Origin: Saprospiraceae bacterium
Lineage (GTDB): Bacteria; Bacteroidota; Bacteroidia; Chitinophagales; Saprospiraceae
Length of the DNA stretch: 33,838 bases
Assembly (NCBI GenBank): GCA_007121335.1
Contig: SKLY01000048.1
Span: 1-33,838 of the forward strand
Reading direction: 5' to 3'
Shown: positions 1-6,988 of the stretch, in pieces
How positions within the stretch are numbered: the first letter of the stretch is position 1
Layout: each line of letters opens with the position of its first letter
Made by a program: the position numbers and the translations under genes
The notes under the pieces: model-generated
What the model saw: the letters and a program-made list of their open reading frames with translations, nothing else
Database searches by the model: none
What the model was told of the DNA's origin: nothing

Positions 1-64
1 AGATATTGACTCAGACCAATTGAGTGAATTGGCACAGGAAGATGAACTTTTAGAAGCTGAATAA
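1..64 (+). CDS. C-terminal tail of probable cytochrome c oxidase subunit II (partial)
   Basis: The window opens inside a reading frame that encodes a 20-residue acidic tail (ending ELLEAE) and stops with TAA at 62-64, 80 bases before coxA. No catalytic motif is inside the window. The assignment to subunit II (CuA subunit) rests only on position: coxB usually lies directly upstream of coxA in Bacteroidota. An acidic C-terminal tail does not contradict this but does not prove it. Confidence 0.5.
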   Translation, partial: DIDSDQLSELAQEDELLEAE

Positions 65-144
65 ATAATTAATAAACACTGTACTCGAGATCCATAATTT
101 GTAAAGGACGGCATTTTTTGTAACCGAGTAAACATTAAAAAAAA

Positions 145-2001
145 ATGGCACAAAATCAAGTAGCTGTACAGGATGTAACCGATCAATTGATTGAGCGGTA
201 CGGATTTGATGATAAATTTCACGATCATCATCACGGTGATAAGTATCAGGCCAACTTTATCACCCACTACATCTTTAGTATGGATCACAAGATGATCGCA
301 AAACAATTCCTTATCACCGGTATCTTTTGGGCCTTTGTTGGAGGACTGATGTCATTGGTTTTCCGTCTGCAATTGGGTTTCCCCGCCGAAAATATGGCCT
401 GGTTAGAGCCATTTTTTGGCCAGTGGATTACCGTAAGTGATGCTGGTTTTGGAAGAATTTCACAGGAGTTTTACTACGCCATGGTCACCATGCATGGGAC
501 TATACTGGTATTTTTTGTACTTACAGCAGGACTGAGTGGTACCTTTTCGAATTTGCTTATTCCATTGCAGATCGGAGCGCGGGATATGGCATCGCCCTTT
601 TTGAATATGCTGTCATACTGGTTCTTCTTTCTCGCAGGTGCAGTGTTGTTCTTCTCCCTTTTCTTGAGTACGGGGGCTTTCTCAGGGGGATGGGTGGCCT
701 ATCCGCCCTTAAGTGCACTTCCGCAGGCGTCCTCCGGGTCCGGTGCGGGAATGACGCTGTGGTTGCTTAGTTTGACCCTCTTCGTGGTTTCGGTTTTGCT
801 CGGTGGAATAAACTACGTCACAACCATTTTAAATATGAGAACCAAAGGACTCAGCATGTGGAGACTTCCTCTTACAATCTGGGCATTTTTGGTTACTGCT
901 ATTATTGGTCTGCTTTCATTCCCTGTATTGGTATCTGGTTTCCTTTTACTTTTCTTCGATAGAAGTGTCGGAACCTCTTTTTACTTGAGCGAAATTTACA
1001 TCGGTGGTCAGGCACTTGACAATGTCGGAGGTAGTCCGATATTGTATCAGCACTTGTTCTGGTTCCTGGGTCACCCCGAGGTATATATTATTATATTACC
1101 CGCTATGGGTATAGTTTCGGAGGTGTTGGCCATTCACAGTCGAAAACCTATTTTTGGATACAAGGCCATGGTGTTCTCCATTATGGCCATCGGATTCTTG
1201 TCCTTCCTCGTGTGGGCACACCACATGTTTGTCTCCGGTATCAATCCCTATATGGCAATGATTTTTGTACTTTTCACACTCATTATCGCCGTTCCGTCTG
1301 CGGTGAAAGTATTTAACTGGCTTGCGACGCTTTATGGAGGTAGTGTGCGCTTTAATTCAGCAAATCTCTTCGCCATAGGTTTTGTCTCCATGTTTATCAG
1401 TGGTGGTTTGACAGGTATTTTCCTCGGAAATTCCGCCATTGACATCCAGCTTCACGATACCTATTTTGTAGTGGCCCACTTCCACATTGTGATGGGAGTT
1501 GCAGCATTCTTTGGTATGTATGCCGGGGTTTATCACTGGTATCCGAAGATGTATGGCAGGTTTATGAATGAGTTTTTAGGTAAAGTGCATTTCTGGGGGA
1601 CTTTAATCGGAGCCTATCTTATTTTCTGGCCCATGCATTACCTCGGTATTGCCGGTGTGCCCAGAAGGTACTACAGCTTCGATACATTTGACTCATTTGC
1701 CCACTTTGCTACTATGAACCAATTTATCACAGTTGCTGCTGTGCTCGTATTTATTGTACAGTTGATTTTCGTGATCAACTTTTTCTACAGCATATGGTAC
1801 GGTAGGCCAATGAAAGTTAAAAACCCATGGGGAGCATCTACTTTGGAGTGGACTACACCCATCAAACCCGGCCACGGAAACTGGCCCGGCAAGGTGCCTT
1901 CAGTCCATAGATGGAGTTATGATTACAGCAAAGGGGAGAGGGATTTTGTATCTCAAATTGAACCGCTGTCTGAAGAGGAAAAAGAACAGCAGACCCATTA
2001 A
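145..2001 (+). CDS. coxA: Cytochrome c oxidase subunit I
   Basis: Catalytic subunit of an aa3-type heme-copper oxidase in the inner membrane; it reduces O2 to water and pumps protons. The 618-aa, roughly 12-helix protein has all metal ligands: H117 (low-spin heme), the HPEVY motif with H310 and Y314 (CuB and the cross-linked Tyr), the CuB pair H359/H360 in VWAHHMF, and H445/H447 in VAHFHIVMG (heme a3 and heme a). E312 in HPEVY, D147 in IGARDMA and K388 in AVPSAVKVF match the D- and K-channel residues of A-type oxidases. The N-terminus carries a His-rich stretch (FHDHHHGDKY) before the first helix. The ATG follows an A-run and there is no clear Shine-Dalgarno, as is usual in this phylum. It is the first complete gene of the oxidase cluster. 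Confidence 0.97.
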   Translation: MAQNQVAVQDVTDQLIERYGFDDKFHDHHHGDKYQANFITHYIFSMDHKMIAKQFLITGIFWAFVGGLMSLVFRLQLGFPAENMAWLEPFFGQWITVSDAGFGRISQEFYYAMVTMHGTILVFFVLTAGLSGTFSNLLIPLQIGARDMASPFLNMLSYWFFFLAGAVLFFSLFLSTGAFSGGWVAYPPLSALPQASSGSGAGMTLWLLSLTLFVVSVLLGGINYVTTILNMRTKGLSMWRLPLTIWAFLVTAIIGLLSFPVLVSGFLLLFFDRSVGTSFYLSEIYIGGQALDNVGGSPILYQHLFWFLGHPEVYIIILPAMGIVSEVLAIHSRKPIFGYKAMVFSIMAIGFLSFLVWAHHMFVSGINPYMAMIFVLFTLIIAVPSAVKVFNWLATLYGGSVRFNSANLFAIGFVSMFISGGLTGIFLGNSAIDIQLHDTYFVVAHFHIVMGVAAFFGMYAGVYHWYPKMYGRFMNEFLGKVHFWGTLIGAYLIFWPMHYLGIAGVPRRYYSFDTFDSFAHFATMNQFITVAAVLVFIVQLIFVINFFYSIWYGRPMKVKNPWGASTLEWTTPIKPGHGNWPGKVPSVHRWSYDYSKGERDFVSQIEPLSEEEKEQQTH

Positions 2002-2047
2002 GTGGTATCTGGAAAATTATAGATTAAGAATAAGATAAAGTAATTCG

Positions 2048-2956
2048 GTGAAAAGACCTGTCAGTATAGTAGAAAGTGTAAGTTTGAATGCGGAGAACAG
2101 CGCGATAAAAGATTTTCTGTTACTCATCAAGTTCAGACTCTCATTTGTCGTGGTGTTGTCTTCTGTACTTGCTTTTTTGCTTGCAACTCCGGCAGTTAGC
2201 AGCATAGCCTTGTTAGTCTTATTTTTCGGAGGATTTTTTGTAACCGGTGCAGCCAATGCATTAAATCAAATTATCGAAAGGGATTACGATTCCTTAATGG
2301 TGAGAACAGCCGGCCGTCCAATCGCTGCAGGAAGAATGTCGGTTTCAACCGCTCTTTTGATTGCTGGTTTCATGAGTTTGCTTGGCATCAGCCTGCTGGC
2401 TTTGTTCAATCCCCTTACTAGCTTTTTGGGAATGATAGCCCTGATTAGTTATTCGTTTATTTACACTCCTCTAAAGAGAAAAAGCCGATTTGCGGTAGCT
2501 GTGGGTGCTTTTCCCGGAGCACTTCCGGTAATTATAGGTGTGACAGCTGCTGTGGGGGAAATTAATTCACTGGCCATTGCTCTTTTCGGTATTCAGTTTC
2601 TTTGGCAATTTGCCCATTTTTGGTCTATTGCCTGGTTGGCTGACAGAGACTATAAAGCTGCAGGTTTTGTCTTGTTGCCAGGAAAAACGGGTGAGAAAGA
2701 CAGTAGTGTTGGCTTTCAGTCGCTTGTGTACTCTCTATTGTTGATCCCCTTTTCCCTACTGCCCTGGATATTTGGCTCGGTGAGCCTTTTTGCTGCTATT
2801 GTAGCAATTGCGATAGCCGTTTGGTACTGCCACAGGAGTTGGGACTTGTATAAGTTTTGTAGCGATAGAGCTGCCAGAAAGCTCATGTTCGCTTCCTTTG
2901 TATATCTGCCACTGGTTCTTACTGTCTTTTTGTTGGATTCAAATATAATGGGATGA
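2048..2956 (+). CDS. ctaB: Protoheme IX farnesyltransferase (heme O synthase)
   Basis: UbiA-family integral membrane prenyltransferase that adds a farnesyl group to heme B to give heme O, the precursor of heme A for the oxidase encoded around it. The 302-aa protein has many hydrophobic helices and the diagnostic prenyl-diphosphate/Mg motif around residues 73-91 (NQIIERDYDSLMVRTAGRP), plus the second conserved loop YTPLKRKSRFAVAVGAFPG. The start is GTG at 2048; no ATG exists before the conserved motif region, so GTG is the best choice. The stop overlaps the next gene by ATGA, suggesting translational coupling. Its place between subunits I and III is common in Bacteroidota. Confidence 0.95.
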   Translation: MKRPVSIVESVSLNAENSAIKDFLLLIKFRLSFVVVLSSVLAFLLATPAVSSIALLVLFFGGFFVTGAANALNQIIERDYDSLMVRTAGRPIAAGRMSVSTALLIAGFMSLLGISLLALFNPLTSFLGMIALISYSFIYTPLKRKSRFAVAVGAFPGALPVIIGVTAAVGEINSLAIALFGIQFLWQFAHFWSIAWLADRDYKAAGFVLLPGKTGEKDSSVGFQSLVYSLLLIPFSLLPWIFGSVSLFAAIVAIAIAVWYCHRSWDLYKFCSDRAARKLMFASFVYLPLVLTVFLLDSNIMG

Positions 2957-3525
2957 GAAAGGTAAGTGGAGAGTTAAAAAGTGCCGGTTTGGAGCCCGCC
3001 CTATTTGCGATGTGGATAGGGATAGGTTCCATTGTGATGATGTTTGCTGCTTTTACGAGTGCTTATGTGGTTCGACAGGCTCAAGGTAACTGGTTGGAAT
3101 TCAGATTGCCGGAGTGGTTTTTCTTGAGCACTGTAGTGATACTATTAAGTAGTCTGACCATGCATTACTCTTACAAACAGTTTTTGAAGGGCAATACCCC
3201 GGTTTATCGCTCATTGTATTTGGCTACATTTGTGTTGGGACTGTTGTTTGTTGTAACCCAGTACCTGGGATGGAACGCCATGCAAAGTGGGGGAGTGGAA
3301 TTGACGGGGAACCCCAGTGGTTCATTTGTTTATGTGATATCCGGGGTTCATGTTCTGCATGTACTAGGTGGGATGGCAGCCCTTGCAGTTGGAGTTGCAA
3401 AAAGCTGGCTTTTGCCCCACAGGATTACCAAAAAGCGGATAACCCGCTTTAAAATGATGGCACATTATTGGCATTTTGTCGATGTGCTGTGGATATATTT
3501 GTTGTTGTTTTTCATGTTTCAATAA
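2953..3525 (+). CDS. Cytochrome c oxidase subunit III (short paralogue, first copy)
   Basis: A 190-aa, about five-helix member of the heme-copper oxidase subunit III family. Subunit III does not bind metals but supports proton uptake and stability of subunit I. Family signatures are VISGVHVLHVLGG and, at the end, MMAHYWHFVDVLWIYLL. It is shorter than the seven-helix form, as in many bacterial subunit III proteins. It overlaps ctaB by four bases (ATGA at 2953-2956) and is followed 28 bases later by a second, longer subunit III gene. Two different subunit III genes in tandem are usual in Bacteroidota oxidase clusters. Confidence 0.92.
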   Translation: MRKVSGELKSAGLEPALFAMWIGIGSIVMMFAAFTSAYVVRQAQGNWLEFRLPEWFFLSTVVILLSSLTMHYSYKQFLKGNTPVYRSLYLATFVLGLLFVVTQYLGWNAMQSGGVELTGNPSGSFVYVISGVHVLHVLGGMAALAVGVAKSWLLPHRITKKRITRFKMMAHYWHFVDVLWIYLLLFFMFQ

Positions 3526-3553
3526 TTTTTGACGGAAGCAAAATCAATACTCG

Positions 3554-4399
3554 ATGTCTGAAGAAACGACCATTCAAAAAACCGAGATCGCAGAGGCGCA
3601 AGATGCTGCATGGAGTGGCGGAAAAGAGCCCTTTAAAGCGAGTTACGGTAAGTTGATGATGTGGTATTTTATCATGTCCGATGCATTTACATTTGCCGGA
3701 TTTCTCATAGCCTACGGAGCGCTCAGGTTTAGCGTACCCACCTGGCCGGAACCGGACTTTGTATTTCAATCATTTCCCGGAGGAATTACAGGCTGGCCCC
3801 TGATATTTGTTACACTGATGACTTTCGTGCTCATTGCGAGCTCTGCCACCATGGTAAGAGCCGTTCAGGAAGGTCAGCGAGAAAACAAGAAAGGGGTGGT
3901 TTTTTGGCTATTAATGACCATTGTAGGAGGTAGTTTGTTCCTCGGCTGTCAGGCCTGGGAGTGGAACCAGTTGATCGTCAAGGAGAATATGACTCTCTCG
4001 GTCAATCCCTTTAGTCGCCATGTCGATGCAGGTACTTATCTGGCTGGGGATGGATACTCCATAGAAGCCGGGGATACTTTTGAGCCCGGGGATTACTATC
4101 TGATACATAAAGTTGATGGTGAGTGGAATCCGATACCCTATCAGGCCGAGGATGGCAGTATTCGGGTACAGGAATTTGGGCCGCCCGCTTTTGGTTCGCT
4201 TTTTTACTTTATTACCGGGTTTCACGGATTTCACGTTTTAACCGGCTTAATTATACTACTTATTATTACCATACAGGTAGCCAATGGGGTTTATGTCAAA
4301 CGGAAAAACGGCTATGAGATGGTCGAGAAGGTCGGTCTTTACTGGCACTTTGTGGATCTTGTCTGGGTATTTGTGTTTTTGGTATTCTACTTACTATAA
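3554..4399 (+). CDS. coxC: Cytochrome c oxidase subunit III (long paralogue, second copy)
   Basis: A 281-aa subunit III with signatures MMWYFIMSDAFTF (residues 35-47), CQAWEWNQL (132-140), FITGFHGFHVLTG (219-231) and the terminal VGLYWHFVDLVWVFVFLVF. Compared with the canonical family, a hydrophilic stretch of about 65-70 residues (roughly 142-211, with several Gly/Asp-rich turns) is inserted between the Trp-Glu helix and the helix starting FGSLFYF, probably as an extracytoplasmic loop. From memory, flavobacterial subunit III proteins carry a comparable or longer insert here, so it looks like a lineage trait and not an assembly error. The first about 25 residues are polar and cytoplasmic. Confidence 0.94.
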   Translation: MSEETTIQKTEIAEAQDAAWSGGKEPFKASYGKLMMWYFIMSDAFTFAGFLIAYGALRFSVPTWPEPDFVFQSFPGGITGWPLIFVTLMTFVLIASSATMVRAVQEGQRENKKGVVFWLLMTIVGGSLFLGCQAWEWNQLIVKENMTLSVNPFSRHVDAGTYLAGDGYSIEAGDTFEPGDYYLIHKVDGEWNPIPYQAEDGSIRVQEFGPPAFGSLFYFITGFHGFHVLTGLIILLIITIQVANGVYVKRKNGYEMVEKVGLYWHFVDLVWVFVFLVFYLL

Positions 4400-4413
4400 A
4401 ATCCTTTTAAAAA

Positions 4414-4833
4414 ATGGGACACGTAAATTACGAAGAGGGTAAAAAGATTGTATTGAAAGGACTTTTATTGCTGGCTTTTGTCACGGTAGCTGAAGTCTTT
4501 ATAGCCCTGCTGGGAAAAGGATATGTAAACTCAGGATTTTATCTGCCTCGCTGGTTTATATACCTCGCGATGGTGGGGCTTAGCCTCTACAAAGCCTACT
4601 TTATTATGGGTGAATTCATGCACCTTCGATACGAGGTTAAAGGCCTGGTCAGCAGTATTTTGCTGCCTTTTCTCCTTCTCGTATGGGCAATTATAGCACT
4701 TCTTTGGGATGGTAGCCACTGGGGCCAACAGAGGGAAGACGTAAAAAGTCCTTATCAGATCGAACGACAAGGGACCATTCTCGATGAGTCTGAAATAGAG
4801 GATATTCTGGATACAAGGGAAATGCTGGATTGA
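4414..4833 (+). CDS. Cytochrome c oxidase subunit IV family protein
   Basis: Small 139-aa membrane protein with three hydrophobic helices, the conserved third-gene signature KAYFIMGEFMHLRYE around residues 60-74, and an acidic C-terminal tail (ESEIEDILDTREMLD). It matches the bacterial subunit IV/CtaF-like family that sits at the end of oxidase operons and is thought to help stabilise the complex. It starts 14 bases after the second coxC stop, so it is almost certainly co-transcribed with it. The Trp-rich segment WDGSHWGQQ lies just after the last helix. Confidence 0.88.
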   Translation: MGHVNYEEGKKIVLKGLLLLAFVTVAEVFIALLGKGYVNSGFYLPRWFIYLAMVGLSLYKAYFIMGEFMHLRYEVKGLVSSILLPFLLLVWAIIALLWDGSHWGQQREDVKSPYQIERQGTILDESEIEDILDTREMLD

Positions 4834-5207
4834 TATACCCGATTTTCCTGGTATTGGGATAATACTCTTCTTGACGAGGATAATTTATGTCTTTTGCATT
4901 GCCTACTTTTGAGATGATATTAATTCGGTTCATTGGTTTTAATTCATCTTAATGCTAACTCCGGCTGTTTGGTTAATATTCTGAGATATTCTTTTGCTTG
5001 CCGGGTAAAGTGAAGGATAAAACACCGTATTTAGTCCTTTCTTACAATGGGTTCTGCAAAAAGCTATTCCCCAATATCAATTGTGAGAACAAATAAATGT
5101 GTCTGCCCGTTACAATTAAAATCCAGGTGAAACCAAATGGTGGAAAACCGAAACTGGTTGAAAAGAATTATTAGCCGTGCCTGGCGATTACAATTGATAT
5201 TACACAT
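4834..5207 (+). other. Intergenic region between subunit IV gene and SCO-like gene
   Basis: 374 bases without a recognisable gene, AT-rich and with stops in all frames. No perfect TAnnTTTG promoter box and no hairpin with a T-run were found. The only open frame of note is a 24-codon ORF (5137-5211) whose TGA overlaps the ATG of the next gene; it is discussed as a finding. The region probably contains the 5' leader of the downstream genes. Confidence 0.6.
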
Positions 5208-5855
5208 ATGAAAGGCAATTGGGTGCGTTTGATCGTAGTGCTGTTAATACTGGCACTTTTCCCCTTTCTCTCCTGGTACTACCTTCAGAGGGGAATTGAC
5301 TACAGGGTTGCTGCACTTGAGGAATTGGAGGAAATCGGTGAGTTCGATTGGGTCAACACCTACGATATTAGAGACCGTTACATCGGGGAGGCCGCTTTTC
5401 AAAACAGGTATGTAATCACCGGAATTTCACCTGATGAACCTGCCGAAATTGAATTGCTTAAGTCCAGATGGACCGGCTTGATTGAGCAATTTGGCAGCAG
5501 GGATGATGTGGTTTATGTGTCGGTAGTAGATGAGGGTTCAATAGAACGGAATATGGCAGAGAAACTACTCTCTGAAGTTTTCATGGGTGGCAACCACAGG
5601 AACCACTTCGTAGTGGTGTTATCGCAGGGTGAAATCGAGAATCTTCAATCAAGTTGGTTGACTGGTCTGGAGGAGGATGAAATGAGGTCGCCTGAAGAAT
5701 ACCTGGTACTTTTTAACGACAAGGGAATGGCGGTAGGGAAATACAATTACATGGAGGAGGCTCGTGTGGCAAGATTGGTTGAACATCTGTCCATGATTTT
5801 ACCGCAAACCCAGGATCGCAGAGATTACAGCGATGTCATCAGAGAAAGATTGTAA
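5208..5855 (+). CDS. SCO/thioredoxin-like membrane-anchored protein lacking all cysteines
   Basis: A 215-aa protein with one N-terminal membrane anchor (residues about 6-27, VRLIVVLLILALFPFLSWYY) and a soluble extracytoplasmic domain. It stands where Bacteroidota usually keep the SCO1/SenC copper chaperone of cytochrome oxidase, directly before DUF420. The last third (EEYLVLFNDKGMAVGKYNYM, then a helix) resembles the final strand pair and helix of SCO proteins. The protein contains no cysteine, so the CxxxC copper site is absent, and the usual His before the EYLVLVD-like strand is also missing. I infer a degenerate or repurposed SCO paralogue, possibly a scaffold in oxidase assembly; homology is weak by eye and an unrelated thioredoxin-fold origin is possible. 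The next gene starts three bases after its stop. Confidence 0.6.
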   Translation: MKGNWVRLIVVLLILALFPFLSWYYLQRGIDYRVAALEELEEIGEFDWVNTYDIRDRYIGEAAFQNRYVITGISPDEPAEIELLKSRWTGLIEQFGSRDDVVYVSVVDEGSIERNMAEKLLSEVFMGGNHRNHFVVVLSQGEIENLQSSWLTGLEEDEMRSPEEYLVLFNDKGMAVGKYNYMEEARVARLVEHLSMILPQTQDRRDYSDVIRERL

Positions 5856-5858
5856 ATT

Positions 5859-6407
5859 ATGGATTTAAAGAAACTTCAGCCGAATAAGGCCTTAGAGAAG
5901 AAACTCAATATCGCAGCTGTGGTCTTTACCATTGTAGTGATTTTACTTCTGGTTTGGATGCGAGGACCGGAGCCGCGCTATGATTTTGGAATAGATTTTG
6001 GGTTCTTACCGCCCCTTCATTCCGGTCTCAATCTCCTCACTGCAGGAGTGCTTGTTGCTGCATTTCTCTACATCAAAAAAGGGAATATGGGCATGCACCA
6101 GCGCATGATTTACCTCGCCATGGGGCTGTCGGTTTTGTTTTTGGGTTCTTATGTGCTGTACCACATTACCACCCCTGTAACTACTTATGGAGGCGAGGGT
6201 TTTATTAGCTATATCTATTACTTTTTCCTGATTACACACGTTGTTTTAGCCGCAGTGATACTGCCGTTCATTCTTTTTACCTTCAACCGGGCTTTCACAG
6301 GACACTTTGAACGCCACCGCAAAATGGCGCGCTGGGTTTTCCCGATTTGGTTGTATGTAGCCATAACAGGCCCCATTTGTTACCTGATGCTGCTGCCATA
6401 TTATTAA
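5859..6407 (+). CDS. DUF420 family membrane protein (oxidase-associated)
   Basis: A 182-aa membrane protein with four or five predicted helices. Family traits are the motif FLPPLHSGLNLL and a set of intramembrane or membrane-edge histidines: H54, H80 (GMHQRMIY), H102 (VLYHITTP), H127 (ITHVVLA), H149 and H153. DUF420 proteins (YozB-like) are regularly encoded next to heme-copper oxidases, heme A synthesis genes or SCO and are suspected to act in copper or heme insertion; the biochemical role is not established. It starts three bases after the SCO-like gene and is clearly in the same transcript. Confidence 0.88.
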   Translation: MDLKKLQPNKALEKKLNIAAVVFTIVVILLLVWMRGPEPRYDFGIDFGFLPPLHSGLNLLTAGVLVAAFLYIKKGNMGMHQRMIYLAMGLSVLFLGSYVLYHITTPVTTYGGEGFISYIYYFFLITHVVLAAVILPFILFTFNRAFTGHFERHRKMARWVFPIWLYVAITGPICYLMLLPYY

Positions 6408-6493
6408 TTCCCAGGAAGATAGCCCCTTTTGTCAAAACAGTATCAAAGCATGAAAATCCAGGCCCGGATTACCGCTGATTGACAAACTATTCT

Positions 6494-6501
6494 TATTTTT
6501 G
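6494..6501 (+). promoter_or_regulatory. Bacteroidota -7 promoter element before the CPMC mini-protein
   Basis: TATTTTTG matches TAnnTTTG exactly and lies 26 bases before the ATG at 6528. No TTG/TTTG is at the usual 19-21 base spacing (the nearest TTG is only 12 bases upstream), so the -33 half is weak. It would allow expression of the small gene apart from the oxidase cluster. Confidence 0.45.
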
Positions 6502-6527
6502 TAGTGTTTTAAAGGAAATTATCGGCA

Positions 6528-6776
6528 ATGAAATATACTAAATACATCCTACTAGTGGTCATTTTCTTAGCTATAGCAGTTGTTGAAATGACGGCCCAGT
6601 GCCCCATGTGCAGAATGACTGTGGAATCAAATTACGCCGGTGGTGGTTCTGCAGGTTTGGGGTTGAACAGGGGTATTCTTTATCTTCTCGCTGCCCCTTA
6701 TCTCGTAGTGGGTACACTTGGTTTTTTCTATTGGAAACACAAGAGGGATGAGCGGATCAAAGAAGAATTGACTTGA
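6528..6776 (+). CDS. Small secreted/membrane protein with CPMCRM motif
   Basis: An 82-aa protein with a signal peptide (residues 1-24, cleavage likely after TAQ), then C25-P-M-C28-R-M, a Gly-rich linker (YAGGGSAGLGLNRG), one membrane helix (about residues 50-68) and a short basic tail (WKHKRDERIKEE). I recognise the general pattern from conserved small proteins near oxidase and DUF420 genes in Bacteroidota, but know no assigned function. The CxxC next to Met would suit binding of a metal such as Cu(I), or a redox role outside the membrane; this is inference. If the signal peptide is cleaved, the cysteine pair would be at the very N-terminus of the mature protein. C25 does not follow a convincing lipobox. 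Confidence 0.8.
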   Translation: MKYTKYILLVVIFLAIAVVEMTAQCPMCRMTVESNYAGGGSAGLGLNRGILYLLAAPYLVVGTLGFFYWKHKRDERIKEELT

Positions 6777-6988
6777 TTAAGCACTTCGATCTATTTGCGT
6801 TTCAAGATGAAACACTCTCAAAAAATTAATTTCTCGCTTCGTTGAAGTCCAATAAGGTAACAGCTTTAGGCAATGATGCCTGGTCATGGTTATTTTAAAC
6901 TTGATGGGAGGATAGTAATCTACTCAATTCCCTTTCTCCTCCGGCAATTTACAGCCGTTTATCTACGAAATCCCAATAGGTAAATAAA

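Noticed and set aside
6777-6988. Small hairpins (GTTTC/GAAAC and AGGCA/TGCCT) in the convergent gap
   Set aside because: Five-base stems without a T-run on either strand; not convincing terminators.
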